Source: Rhodospirillaceae bacterium
GTDB taxonomy: Bacteria > Pseudomonadota > Alphaproteobacteria > UBA828
Assembly: GCA_018666805.1 (NCBI GenBank)
Contig: JABIXB010000111.1
Coordinates: forward strand, 1-35,141
Reading direction: 5' to 3'
Length of the DNA stretch: 35,141 nucleotides
The notes below the pieces were generated by a model. The model was not told the DNA's origin, made no database searches, and was given only the letters and a program-made list of their open reading frames with translations. The position numbers and the translations under genes were made by a program. Below, piece after piece: positions 14,018 to 21,603 of this stretch (position 1 is its first letter; each line of letters starts with the position of its first letter).

Positions 14018-14033
14018 GTAGGAGTACCCCTAC
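14018..14033. promoter_or_regulatory. Near-palindrome between CBS gene and acdS
   Basis: GTAGGAGTACCCCTAC is an inverted repeat of 16 bases with one mismatched pair. It lies 30-45 bases upstream of the CBS start codon and about 120-135 upstream of acdS. Its half-site TACCCCT fits the NarL heptamer TACYYMT, but the two halves overlap instead of having the usual 7-2-7 spacing, so the binding protein is unclear. Confidence 0.35.
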
Positions 14034-14153
14034 ATTAGTTACGTATGGCGATTGGCGACGAAATCAATGCCCCTGAGGAGCCAATTCAGTAATATTTTTC
14101 GCCGCCAATACGCTAAATTAAGAAACTCTAGGCCCAACCATTAGGCAAGTGAC

Positions 14154-15167
14154 ATGCTGGAAAAATTCGAGCGCTATCCGCTCACCTTCGGCCCTTCGCC
14201 GATTGAGAAACTGAGCCGTCTCACGGAACATCTCGGCGGCAAGGTCGATATCTACGCCAAGCGCGAGGATTGCAATTCCGGCCTCGCCTTCGGCGGCAAC
14301 AAAATACGCAAACTCGAATATATCGTGCCCGACGCCATCGCCTCGAATGCGGATACGCTTGTGACCATCGGCGGCGTGCAATCGAACCACACGCGCCAGG
14401 TTGCTGCCGTCGCCGCCAAGCTCGGCATGAAATGCCGTTTGGTGCAGGAGGGTTGGGTACCGTTCGAGGACGCAGTCTATGACCGCGTTGGTAACATCTT
14501 GATGAGCCGCGTCATGGGGGCCGAGATCGAGCTCGTCAATGAGGGCTTTGATATCGGCATTCGCGAGAGCTGGACGCGCGCCATTGCCGACGTCAAGGCC
14601 AAGGGCGGCAAACCCTACGCCATCCCCGCCGGCGCCTCGGTGCATAAATTCGGCGGCCTGGGCTATGTCGGCTTTGCCGAAGAGGTACGCCAGCAGGAAG
14701 CCGAAATGGGTGTGCATTTCGATTTCATTATCGTCTGCACCGTCACCGGCTCGACCCATGCCGGCATGGTGGTCGGCTTTGCCAAGGACGGGCGGGCGCG
14801 CAACGTGATCGGCATCGACGCCTCCTTCACGCCGGAACAGACCAAGGCCCAAGTGCTCGACATCGCGCAAAAAACCGCCGCCCTGATCGAGCTTGGCCAG
14901 GACATTACGCTGGATGACGTGATCCTCAACGAAGACTATGCCTATCCCCGCTACGGCGTGCCGTCGGACGAAACCAACGAGGCCATCCGCCTCTCGGCCC
15001 GCCTCGAAGGCATGATGACCGACCCGGTCTATGAGGGGAAATCCATGCAGGGCATGATCGATCTGGTTGGCAAGGATTTTTTCCCGGCTGGCTCAAAAAT
15101 ACTCTACGCCCATCTCGGCGGCGTTCCGGCAATCAATGCCTACAGCTACATCTACCGCAATGGCTGA
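14154..15167 (+). CDS. acdS: 1-aminocyclopropane-1-carboxylate (ACC) deaminase
   Basis: A protein of 337 residues, the usual length for AcdS, of the fold-type II PLP (tryptophan synthase beta) family. The PLP Lys is in [11 protein letters not shown] (Lys50), preceded by [17 protein letters not shown] and followed by [17 protein letters not shown]. Two features separate true ACC deaminase from D-cysteine desulfhydrase: DPVYEGKSM, with the Tyr-Glu pair, and YAHLGGVPA, with the Leu. Both are present. It splits ACC, the plant ethylene precursor, into 2-oxobutanoate and ammonia in the cytoplasm. No acdR-type Lrp regulator is adjacent. An alpha/beta hydrolase gene follows after 20 bases and is probably in the same operon. 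Confidence 0.92.
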   Translation: MLEKFERYPLTFGPSPIEKLSRLTEHLGGKVDIYAKREDCNSGLAFGGNKIRKLEYIVPDAIASNADTLVTIGGVQSNHTRQVAAVAAKLGMKCRLVQEGWVPFEDAVYDRVGNILMSRVMGAEIELVNEGFDIGIRESWTRAIADVKAKGGKPYAIPAGASVHKFGGLGYVGFAEEVRQQEAEMGVHFDFIIVCTVTGSTHAGMVVGFAKDGRARNVIGIDASFTPEQTKAQVLDIAQKTAALIELGQDITLDDVILNEDYAYPRYGVPSDETNEAIRLSARLEGMMTDPVYEGKSMQGMIDLVGKDFFPAGSKILYAHLGGVPAINAYSYIYRNG

Positions 15168-15193
15168 AAAGCCAGACTGGGAGGAAAATGACC

Positions 15194-16009
15194 ATGGCTA
15201 AAATTTGCATCAATGAAGATCTGGAAATGGCCTATGAAGAGAGCGGCGCCGGCAACGGGCGGCCGATCATCTTTATTCATGGTGTCTGGATGAGCGCGCG
15301 CTTTTTCCACAAGCAATTGCCGGATCTCGGCACAACCAATCACACCATCGCGCTCGACCTGCGCGGCCATGGCGCCTCCTCACACGTGAGCGAAGGCCAC
15401 ACCATGCCAACCTATGCCGCCGATGTGCGCGCCTTCATCAAGGCCAAGGGTTTGAAAGATGTGGTGCTGGTCGGCTGGTCGATGGGCTGCATGGTGATCT
15501 GGGATTATTTCAAACAGTTCGGCGATGAGAATATCGCCGGAACGATTCTGGTCGAGCAAACCCCGGCCGATTTCAAATGGCCCGATTGGGATCAGGGCCT
15601 GTTCGACCTCCCCGCCCTCATTCACATGATGTCGGAAGTGCAAACTGGGCGCGAAGCAATCTTCCGCGGTTTCGTGCCGATGATGTTCAAAACGCCGCCA
15701 CCGCAAGACGAAATAGATTGGATGGTGGCGGAAAACATGCGCATCCCACCGACCATCGCCAGCGCCGTCCTGTTTGATCAGACGGTGCAGGATTACCGCG
15801 CCGACCTCGCCAAGGTCACCGCCCCCACCCTGGTGATTTGCGGCAATGCGGAAAACAAACTCCTGCCAACACCGGCGGTGAAGTTCGTGCACGAACATAT
15901 CCCCGGCTCAAGCTTCTCGCTCTACGAAGACAGCAGCCACTGCCCGTTCCTGGAGGAGACCGAGCGCTTTAATCGGGAGGTCGAGGCGTTCGTCCGGGCG
16001 CTCGGGTGA
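15194..16009 (+). CDS. Alpha/beta hydrolase
   Basis: About 271 residues from the ATG at 15194, which has GGAGG nine bases upstream; the ATG at 15188 is also possible but lies very close to that site. The oxyanion region is HGVW, the nucleophile elbow GWSMG near residue 96, and the catalytic His is in SSHCPF near the C-terminus, preceded by an Asp in the LVICGNAENKLLP region or nearby. This is the ordinary haloperoxidase/esterase-like fold, soluble and without a signal peptide. It resembles the hydrolase at 24135 (GWSMGCMVIWDY against GHSIGSSIIWSYY), so the two are probably paralogues. Operon position after acdS is the only clue to substrate. Confidence 0.85.
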   Translation: MAKICINEDLEMAYEESGAGNGRPIIFIHGVWMSARFFHKQLPDLGTTNHTIALDLRGHGASSHVSEGHTMPTYAADVRAFIKAKGLKDVVLVGWSMGCMVIWDYFKQFGDENIAGTILVEQTPADFKWPDWDQGLFDLPALIHMMSEVQTGREAIFRGFVPMMFKTPPPQDEIDWMVAENMRIPPTIASAVLFDQTVQDYRADLAKVTAPTLVICGNAENKLLPTPAVKFVHEHIPGSSFSLYEDSSHCPFLEETERFNREVEAFVRALG

Positions 16010-16071
16010 GGGAAGCGTGAGTCCGTTTAGCTGGCTGGAAGGCTAATGAGACAGAATTTTTGACTGGTTGA

Positions 16072-17082
16072 TCAGGCCAGCTTGATCATTAGTTTGCCAA
16101 AATTATCGCCGGAAAAAAGCCTAAGAAGCGTATCGGGGAAGGCTTTGAGGCCACCTTCGACGATATCGTCGGGGCAGTTGAGTTTGCCATCAGCGCGCCA
16201 TTTTGCCAGTTCGCTGATCATCGCCGGCCATTGTTTTTGCCAATTGAGATAGATAAAGCCTTCGAGCCGGGCGCTGCGGATGAGCAGGCTTAAATAGTTG
16301 CTCGGGCCTTCGACCGGCTCGGTGTTGTTGTATTGCGAGATCGCGCCGCAAATCACGACGCGGGCGTGGAAGTTGATGCGCGCGAGCGCCGCATCGAGCA
16401 CTTCACCGCCGACATTATCGAAGAAAATATCTATGCCGTCCGGGCAAGTGCGGGCGAGGCCGGCGTCGAGCGCCTCGTTTTTGTAGTCGATGACGGCGTC
16501 AAAGCCGAGCTCGTCGATAAGGAAGGCGCACTTCCTCGCGCCACCGGCAATGCCCACCGTGCGGCAGCCCTTGATCTTGGCGATCTGACCGACGTGCGAG
16601 CCAACCGACCCAGCAGCGCCCGAGACAACCACCGTTTCACCTGCCTTTGGCGTGCCAACCTCGATCAGGCCGCAATAAGCGGTGAGGCCGGCGATGCCGA
16701 GACTATTCAAATAGGCCGATAGCGGCGCCAAGTTGGTATCAGCCTTCATCAAGGCGCTGCCGTCGGAAATCGCATATTCCTGCACGCCATCGAAACCGGC
16801 GACGAAATCGCCCATGGCAAAAGCCGGGTTCTCGCTCGCCATCACCTCGCCGACGGTGAGCGCGCGCATCACATCGCCGAGCTTGAGCGCCGGCACATAG
16901 GTATCCCGGTCATTCATCCAGCCCCGCATTGCCGGATCGACCGAGATATAGTGAATTTTGACCAATACCTGGCCATCTTGCAGGTCGGGCACTTCGGTTT
17001 CTGTAAATTCCCAATCGCTTGATTTCGGCAGGCCCTCCGGCCGGCCGGCCAGTCTGACCTGATGATTGATGATGTTTGTCAT
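16072..17082 (-). CDS. NADP-dependent oxidoreductase, zinc-free MDR family (CurA/PTGR-like)
   Basis: A protein of 336 residues from the ATG at 17082 (MTNIINHQVRLAGRPEGLP), with GGAG nine bases upstream. The frame stays open further upstream, but that part is the shadow of the crotonase gene. The GroES-like N-terminus lacks the zinc Cys ligands. The nucleotide-binding motif is VVSGAAGSVGSHVGQIAKI, followed by VIDYKNEALD, FFDNVGGEVLD and GAISQYNNTEP, all typical of the leukotriene B4 12-hydroxydehydrogenase/prostaglandin reductase/curcumin reductase group. It reduces an activated double bond of an enone with NADPH; the physiological substrate is unknown. It is 46 bases downstream of the crotonase on the same strand. 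Confidence 0.88.
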   Translation of the reverse strand: MTNIINHQVRLAGRPEGLPKSSDWEFTETEVPDLQDGQVLVKIHYISVDPAMRGWMNDRDTYVPALKLGDVMRALTVGEVMASENPAFAMGDFVAGFDGVQEYAISDGSALMKADTNLAPLSAYLNSLGIAGLTAYCGLIEVGTPKAGETVVVSGAAGSVGSHVGQIAKIKGCRTVGIAGGARKCAFLIDELGFDAVIDYKNEALDAGLARTCPDGIDIFFDNVGGEVLDAALARINFHARVVICGAISQYNNTEPVEGPSNYLSLLIRSARLEGFIYLNWQKQWPAMISELAKWRADGKLNCPDDIVEGGLKAFPDTLLRLFSGDNFGKLMIKLA

Positions 17083-17128
17083 GCTGCTCTGCTCCCCCTC
17101 AATAGTAGCGCTACGGTCGTCATATTCC

Positions 17129-17854
17129 TTATCCGTCAAGAAACAGACTAATCTCATCTTCCAACCACGCCATGTAACGCAGTGCAAGGCGGTTGTTGAG
17201 CCGTTTCTGCGCCGCCATGGCATGGCGCGGCATCGCGGCCAGGCGCCTGGCGAGCTTTTCCGCTTCCGGCATAAGCTCGCCAGCCGGCAGGACGGCACGG
17301 ACCAATCCCCAGCGCTCCGCATCCTCGGCGCTGAAGCGGTCGCAGCCGAGCACCAAATTACGCGCCCGGTGCATGCCGAGCGAGGCGGCCAGCATCGGTG
17401 TGCTGCCCCACAGATAAGGTACACCCAATTCAACCTCGGGAATGATGAACACCGTGCCCTCCGCCGCCAACGCGATATCCGCCGCCAATGCCAGTGACAC
17501 GCCGCCGCCGACAGCATAGCCCTGCACTGCGGCTATGATCGGTGTCTCGGTGTGCAGCATGGCCTGGGTAACTGCCGCGCCGAGCTCCAATGATTCGATG
17601 CGCTCTGCGCGCTCGGCGACCTCGAGCTCGGCCAGGAGCTTACGGTCGGCGCCGGAGGAAAAGGCCCGCCCCTTGCCGGCCAGCACAATCGCGCCGACAT
17701 CCGTGTCCCTGTCCGCCGCCTCTATTGCCGCGATGAGTTGCGATTTGAGCGCCAGCGAAATGGCATTCAGAACCTCCGGCCGGTCCAGCCAAACGATGGC
17801 AATTTCGCCGCGCCGTTCGGTGCGAACGACGGCATCCTGTACGGTATTACTCAC
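17129..17854 (-). CDS. Enoyl-CoA hydratase/isomerase (crotonase) family protein
   Basis: About 241 residues if translation begins at the GTG at 17854 (VSNTVQDAVV), which has GAGGGG nine bases upstream. An upstream ATG at 17902 or a longer frame to 17959 is possible but lacks a ribosome binding site. Crotonase marks: IVWLDRPEVLNAIS near the N-terminus, oxyanion-hole segment GRAFSSGADRK, and GYAVGGG. The PEVELG segment holds the counterpart of catalytic Glu164 of rat hydratase. The position of the other catalytic Glu (Glu144, in GGGCEL) is Ser here (GGGVSL), which argues against a classical hydratase and for an isomerase or another crotonase reaction. It sits between an MDR reductase and a thiamine-diphosphate enzyme. 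Confidence 0.88.
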   Translation of the reverse strand: MSNTVQDAVVRTERRGEIAIVWLDRPEVLNAISLALKSQLIAAIEAADRDTDVGAIVLAGKGRAFSSGADRKLLAELEVAERAERIESLELGAAVTQAMLHTETPIIAAVQGYAVGGGVSLALAADIALAAEGTVFIIPEVELGVPYLWGSTPMLAASLGMHRARNLVLGCDRFSAEDAERWGLVRAVLPAGELMPEAEKLARRLAAMPRHAMAAQKRLNNRLALRYMAWLEDEISLFLDG

Positions 17855-17979
17855 AGCCTCTATCCCCTCACTCAGTAAACATCTCGGTTCGCCCATGCTC
17901 ATATCCGCGCATGGATATACCTCCGGCGTTTGCGGTTCTGGTCTCAATTGTCTGCGCAAATCAGCTGCACTGGCAAGGC

Positions 17980-19632
17980 TCAGAACATCGAACGGCGATG
18001 TTCGATATTGGCGTGAATATCGATCAGCACGGTCTTGCCGGCGGCGTTGAGGCGCCGCGCCTCGTCCAGCGCCGGGGCGATTTCGCCGGGCTTGGTGACC
18101 GTCATGCCGACCGCGCCCATGCCCTCGGCGATCTTGGCATAGTCCCCCGTCATGCTGGTGACGCCGTAGCGCTCGCGCGCCTCCGCGCCAACGATGCCTT
18201 GCAGGTCACCGGAATAGGTCGCCATGGCGCCATTGTTGAGCAGTACGGTGGTGATCGGCACTTCCGCCCGCGCCGCGGTTTCAATATCTGTGCCGGACAT
18301 GCCGAAAGCGCCGTCGCCCATCAAATTGAGGCAGAATTTTTCCGGCGCGGCGAGCTTGGCGCCGATCATCAGCGGAATACCGAAACCAAGATGTGTTGTC
18401 TTGCCCCAACCAATATAAGAGTGCGGATTGGTGGCGTTGAAGAACGGCACCAGGCAATCGCGCGGCGCGCCGGCGTCATGCGTGACAATGGAGTTTTCGA
18501 GATCGAGGTTGCGGTTGATCTCGTCGATCACGCGGTAGTAATTGATTGGCGTCTCGTCGGAAGTGAGGAGCGGCGCCCACTTGGCCAGCCATTCGGCCTT
18601 GAGCGCGGCGATCTCGGCTTCTACCTTTTTCCTGTCCGCGCCTCCCTTGCCACCGCTCCGCTCTTTTACCACCTCGACCAGGGCTTCCACCGTCAAGCGG
18701 GCATCGCCGATGAGGCCGATATCAACCGCTTCCTCTTTGTTGATATCCGCCGCATTTATCGAATTCTGTATCACGGTTTTGCCGCGCCGCAAGGGCTGGC
18801 CATAGGGCGAGCGCGTTAGACTCGTGCCAAGCGCCAGCAACACATCGCATGCATCCAACCAGTGATGCGCCGCCAGGGTCGTCGCGCCGCTGCCGGCGCC
18901 GAGAGCGAGCGGATGACGTTCATCAAACACCGACTTGCCCGGCATGGTGCAGAACACCGGCGTGGCGGTAATCTCGGCGAGTTCACGCAAGGCTGGTGCG
19001 GCGCCCGAGAACAGCGCGCCGCCGCCGGCCCAAATGAGCGGCCTTTCCGCCGCCAGCAGAGCATTGGCCGCGGCAATGATGGCGCTGCTTTCGGGCACTT
19101 GGCGCATCGCCTTGGGCGATTGATAGGTTTGCGCATCTGCCGGCACTTCGCCATTGCAGGCATCGGCCATCAGCTCAACCACAACCGGCCCCGGCGTGCC
19201 ATTGCGCAGCGCATGAAAGGCGCGGCGCATCACATCGCCAACCTGATCGGCGGCATAGATCGCCTCAATCTGTTTAACCCATCCCTGGTACTTTTCGACC
19301 GCGGCGAAATTCGGCCGGACCGAAATCTGATTGAGATTGACGCCGCCAAGAAAAACCAAAATCGGGATATTATCGGCCAAGGCCTGAGCCAACCCGCCCA
19401 TGGCATTTTCCGCCCCGGCCTGGGCCTGAACCGCGACCACGCCGAAACGCCGGCCATCGCTGATGCGGCTATAGCCATCCGCCGCCATGACCGCGCCACG
19501 CTCGTGGCGAAAAGCAATCGGGCGTATGCCTTCACGCGCAACCGCCGATATCAACGGATTGCTCGGAAAACAGGACATCCATTCGACACCCTCTGTTTTG
19601 AGGATGTGCGCGATATAGTCGATGCCGTTCAT
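17980..19632 (-). CDS. Thiamine-diphosphate-dependent enzyme, acetolactate synthase-like
   Basis: A protein of 550 residues from the ATG at 19632 with GGGAG six bases upstream; an earlier in-frame start at 19677 has no such site. The N-terminal pyrimidine domain holds the activating Glu in RHERGAVMAADGYSR (Glu44). The middle domain has TPVFCTMPGKSVFDE, and the C-terminal domain the ThDP/Mg motif GDGAFGMSGTDIE ending in LLNN. It belongs to the acetolactate synthase, benzoylformate and oxalyl-CoA decarboxylase superfamily. No small regulatory subunit follows, so branched-chain amino acid synthesis is unlikely, and a catabolic decarboxylase or carboligase of unknown substrate is more plausible. 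It is divergent from the CDGSH operon. Confidence 0.87.
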   Translation of the reverse strand: MNGIDYIAHILKTEGVEWMSCFPSNPLISAVAREGIRPIAFRHERGAVMAADGYSRISDGRRFGVVAVQAQAGAENAMGGLAQALADNIPILVFLGGVNLNQISVRPNFAAVEKYQGWVKQIEAIYAADQVGDVMRRAFHALRNGTPGPVVVELMADACNGEVPADAQTYQSPKAMRQVPESSAIIAAANALLAAERPLIWAGGGALFSGAAPALRELAEITATPVFCTMPGKSVFDERHPLALGAGSGATTLAAHHWLDACDVLLALGTSLTRSPYGQPLRRGKTVIQNSINAADINKEEAVDIGLIGDARLTVEALVEVVKERSGGKGGADRKKVEAEIAALKAEWLAKWAPLLTSDETPINYYRVIDEINRNLDLENSIVTHDAGAPRDCLVPFFNATNPHSYIGWGKTTHLGFGIPLMIGAKLAAPEKFCLNLMGDGAFGMSGTDIETAARAEVPITTVLLNNGAMATYSGDLQGIVGAEARERYGVTSMTGDYAKIAEGMGAVGMTVTKPGEIAPALDEARRLNAAGKTVLIDIHANIEHRRSMF

Positions 19633-19725
19633 CTTCTTCTCCCATTGGCCGCCCGGCTGGAGCGATCTTAACCACATAGCTCCAAAGTTAGTATGGTTTT
19701 ACAGCGCGTTATGAGCCATCGCCAC

Positions 19726-19771
19726 TTAACGGATTAGCAATATTTATTAGCGATGTTAACGACAGTTAACG
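19726..19771. repeat. Three helically phased TTAACG repeats
   Basis: TTAACG occurs at 19726-19731, 19756-19761 and 19766-19771, with start-to-start spacings of 30 and 10 bases, so all three face the same side of the helix. The last two form the direct repeat GTTAACGACA/GTTAACGGTT. They lie 23-68 bases upstream of the CDGSH start codon, in the gap divergent from the ThDP gene, as expected for tandem binding by an activator. Confidence 0.4.
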
Positions 19772-19793
19772 GTTGAGAACATGGAGTTGAGAG

Positions 19794-20033
19794 ATGGCCG
19801 ATCCCGTCGTTGCGCAGCCCTTTCCCTATTACGCTGAGGTTGAAGAAGGCAAAACCTATAAATGGTGCGCCTGCGGCCGCAGTTCGACGCAGCCCTTTTG
19901 TGACCTTTCCCATGCCGGCACCGGTATCGAGCCGATTGAGTATAAGGCGCCCAATTCCAAACGCATCGCATTTTGCGGCTGCAAGGCGAGCAAGCGCGGC
20001 GCCATCTGCGACAGCAGCCACAATCAGCTCTGA
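19794..20033 (+). CDS. Dual CDGSH-type iron-sulfur protein
   Basis: A protein of 79 residues with two CDGSH-like [2Fe-2S] motifs: CACGRSSTQPFCDLSH near 25-40 and CGCKASKRGAICDSSH near 61-76. Each has three Cys and one His as expected, although the central Gly of CDGSH is replaced (CDLSH, CDSSH). The second motif also lacks the usual Pro. Such small bacterial tandem proteins are soluble redox or cluster-transfer proteins. GGAG seven bases upstream supports the ATG. The stop lies nine bases before a ferredoxin-fused reductase, so the two should be co-expressed and may exchange electrons. Three phased TTAACG repeats lie in its promoter region. Confidence 0.88.
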   Translation: MADPVVAQPFPYYAEVEEGKTYKWCACGRSSTQPFCDLSHAGTGIEPIEYKAPNSKRIAFCGCKASKRGAICDSSHNQL

Positions 20034-20042
20034 TATTTATTG

Positions 20043-21032
20043 ATGGCGAACATTCACTATTATAATCGGACCTTTCCTTGCGCCGAAGGCCAGACGGTGT
20101 TGGATGTGTTGCTTGAAAACGAGCAGGAGGTTCCGCACTCGTGCAAGATGGGCGTTTGCGTGACCTGTATTATGCAGGCCGAGGAAGGCGATGTGCCGGA
20201 GGCGGCGCAGGCCGGATTGCGCCAATCGCTGGTGGCGGAGGGAAATTTTCTGCCCTGTGTGTGCCAACCAACGAGCGACATGCGGGTGGCCAACACCGAG
20301 ACAGAGGATCTGTTTAGCCCGGCCGTGGTGCGCGGGATCGACTATTTGTCTCAGGATATCTGCCGCGTATTTTTGGAACCGACAACACCGCTTTATTATC
20401 ATGCCGGCCAGTTCATGAATCTGCGCCGCGCGGACGGTCTGGTACGCAGTTTTTCCCTCGCCAGCGTGCCGAGCCTGAACAGCCGCCTGGAATTTCATAT
20501 TAAACGCCTCGACCAAGGCCAGATGAGCAATTGGATTCTGGATGAGCTCAAGATTGGCGACCGCATCGGCATCCAGGGGCCGATCGGAAATTGTTATTAC
20601 CACCCCGGCCGGCACGATCAGAATATGCTGTTGATCGGAAACGGCACCGGCCTTGCGCCGCTGATCGGCATTGCCCGGGATGCGCTTTCGGTCGGCCACA
20701 GCGGAACAATGCGGATTTATCACGGCAGCCGGACAAGCGACGGCATCTATCTCGGCAGTGAACTGCGTGCCCTCGATTCGGGCCATACCAATGTCGATTA
20801 CATTCCCTGCGTGTCGCGCGTCGCGGAATCCGAGGCTTACCGCCTCGGCAGAGCCGATCAAGTTGCGTTTTCCGACAATTCCGACCTCGCGGGCTGGCGC
20901 GTCTTTCTCTGCGGCAATCCCGAGATGGTCGATAAGGGACAAGAGCTGGCCCGGGCCGCCGGCGCCGGGATCAACGATATTTATACCGATCCCTATGTAT
21001 TGAAAAACCTACGCGAAAAGCCCCGTGCCTAG
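20043..21032 (+). CDS. Ferredoxin-fused flavin reductase (2Fe-2S, FAD, NAD(P)H)
   Basis: A protein of 329 residues. The N-terminal plant-type [2Fe-2S] ferredoxin has Cys34, Cys39, Cys42 and Cys72 or Cys74 (HSCKMGVCVTC, LPCVC). The FAD-binding domain has GLVRSFSLASVP (RxxS type), and the NAD(P)-binding domain has LLIGNGTGLAPLIGIARD and FLCGNPEMV. This is the arrangement of phenol or benzoate oxygenase reductases and of globin reductases. The start is ATG at 20043, or TTG three bases earlier; no clear ribosome binding site is seen. With a CDGSH protein upstream and a globin downstream, it may supply electrons to either. No oxygenase component is present, which disfavours a ring-hydroxylation role. 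Confidence 0.85.
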   Translation: MANIHYYNRTFPCAEGQTVLDVLLENEQEVPHSCKMGVCVTCIMQAEEGDVPEAAQAGLRQSLVAEGNFLPCVCQPTSDMRVANTETEDLFSPAVVRGIDYLSQDICRVFLEPTTPLYYHAGQFMNLRRADGLVRSFSLASVPSLNSRLEFHIKRLDQGQMSNWILDELKIGDRIGIQGPIGNCYYHPGRHDQNMLLIGNGTGLAPLIGIARDALSVGHSGTMRIYHGSRTSDGIYLGSELRALDSGHTNVDYIPCVSRVAESEAYRLGRADQVAFSDNSDLAGWRVFLCGNPEMVDKGQELARAAGAGINDIYTDPYVLKNLREKPRA

Positions 21033-21071
21033 CGTGGTCCGATAACAACAATAATAGGAGTGTAGCCCGGC

Positions 21072-21491
21072 ATGACTTTTCTCGATGAAGTCGGCGGTGT
21101 CCCCTGCCTCGAACGTGTTCATAAAATTCTCTACGACAAGCTAATTTCCGATCCGTGGTTGAAGCAGTTTTTTGAAGGCTTCAAACGCTGGCACCTGGAA
21201 GTTCAGCAAACCGAATTCATGGCCGATCTGTTCGGCCGCAAACCCGCCCTCTATCAGGGCCGCATGCCGATGTATGGCCATCAACACATGTTCATCGATG
21301 AAGAAATATTCATGATCCGCCACACTCTGCTCGGTGAAGCGATCAGCGAAGCAAGGGTCTCCGACGGTCTGAAAGAACGTTGGCTGGATTATGATATGGG
21401 AATGAAAAAGGCGCTGGTGAAAAGCTCGGTTGATGAATGCGAGGGACGCTTCAAGACCGAGGAAGTCATTGTCATCCCGAAGCCGCGCTAG
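21072..21491 (+). CDS. Truncated hemoglobin (group 1-like)
   Basis: A protein of 139 residues with the globin pattern VGGVPCLERVHKILYDKLIS, then SDPWLKQFFEG, QQTEFMADLFG, and YQGRMPMYGHQHMFI. By alignment to the HbN family His70 is the likely proximal haem ligand, with Gln45 or Gln46 near the distal E7 position and aromatic residues at 33-34. Truncated hemoglobins bind O2 and NO and often turn NO into nitrate when a reductase supplies electrons. The ferredoxin-fused reductase 39 bases upstream is a plausible partner. AGGAG eleven bases upstream supports the start. A hemerythrin gene with its own FNR-type site follows. Fold confidence is good; the NO role is inferred. Confidence 0.8.
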   Translation: MTFLDEVGGVPCLERVHKILYDKLISDPWLKQFFEGFKRWHLEVQQTEFMADLFGRKPALYQGRMPMYGHQHMFIDEEIFMIRHTLLGEAISEARVSDGLKERWLDYDMGMKKALVKSSVDECEGRFKTEEVIVIPKPR

Positions 21492-21515
21492 CGTTTTACC
21501 GAGCATAATGAGCGG

Positions 21516-21529
21516 CCGGCCTTAGCCGG
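21516..21529 (+). other. Short hairpin after the globin gene
   Basis: CCGGC-CTTA-GCCGG forms a 5-base-pair stem with a 4-base loop, 25 bases after the globin stop and directly before the FNR-type box. No T tract follows, so it is not a classical terminator. Confidence 0.35.
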
Positions 21530-21543
21530 TTGACCAGGATCAA
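21530..21543. promoter_or_regulatory. FNR/Dnr-type operator upstream of hemerythrin
   Basis: TTGACCAGGATCAA matches TTGAY-N4-ATCAA, with C instead of T in the first half. A TATGGT hexamer at 21566-21571 places the start near 21578, so the box is centred at -41.5, the standard class II position. The hemerythrin GTG is at 21604. The C variant is common in sites of Dnr/NnrR/FNR relatives. The particular regulator is not determinable. Confidence 0.7.
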
Positions 21544-21603
21544 GGCTGTCTCCCCGCCCTCTCGATATGGTTATCCGCCATATATGATGATGAGGATGCC
21601 GCA

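Noticed and set aside
14020-14031. NarL-type regulator site
   Set aside because: Two TACYYMT-like heptamers exist but overlap by two bases, unlike the 7-2-7 arrangement NarL uses.
14118-14870. Minus-strand open frame of 250 codons opposite acdS
   Set aside because: acdS is unmistakable on the plus strand; the antisense translation has no domain or ribosome binding site.
17083-17517. Upstream extension of the MDR reductase frame by about 145 residues
   Set aside because: The extra part is Arg/Trp/Cys-rich, has no domain and lies antisense-frame-like within the crotonase gene; the family N-terminus and a ribosome binding site place the start at 17082.
21516-21529. Rho-independent terminator after the globin gene
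   Set aside because: The hairpin is short and no T tract follows.
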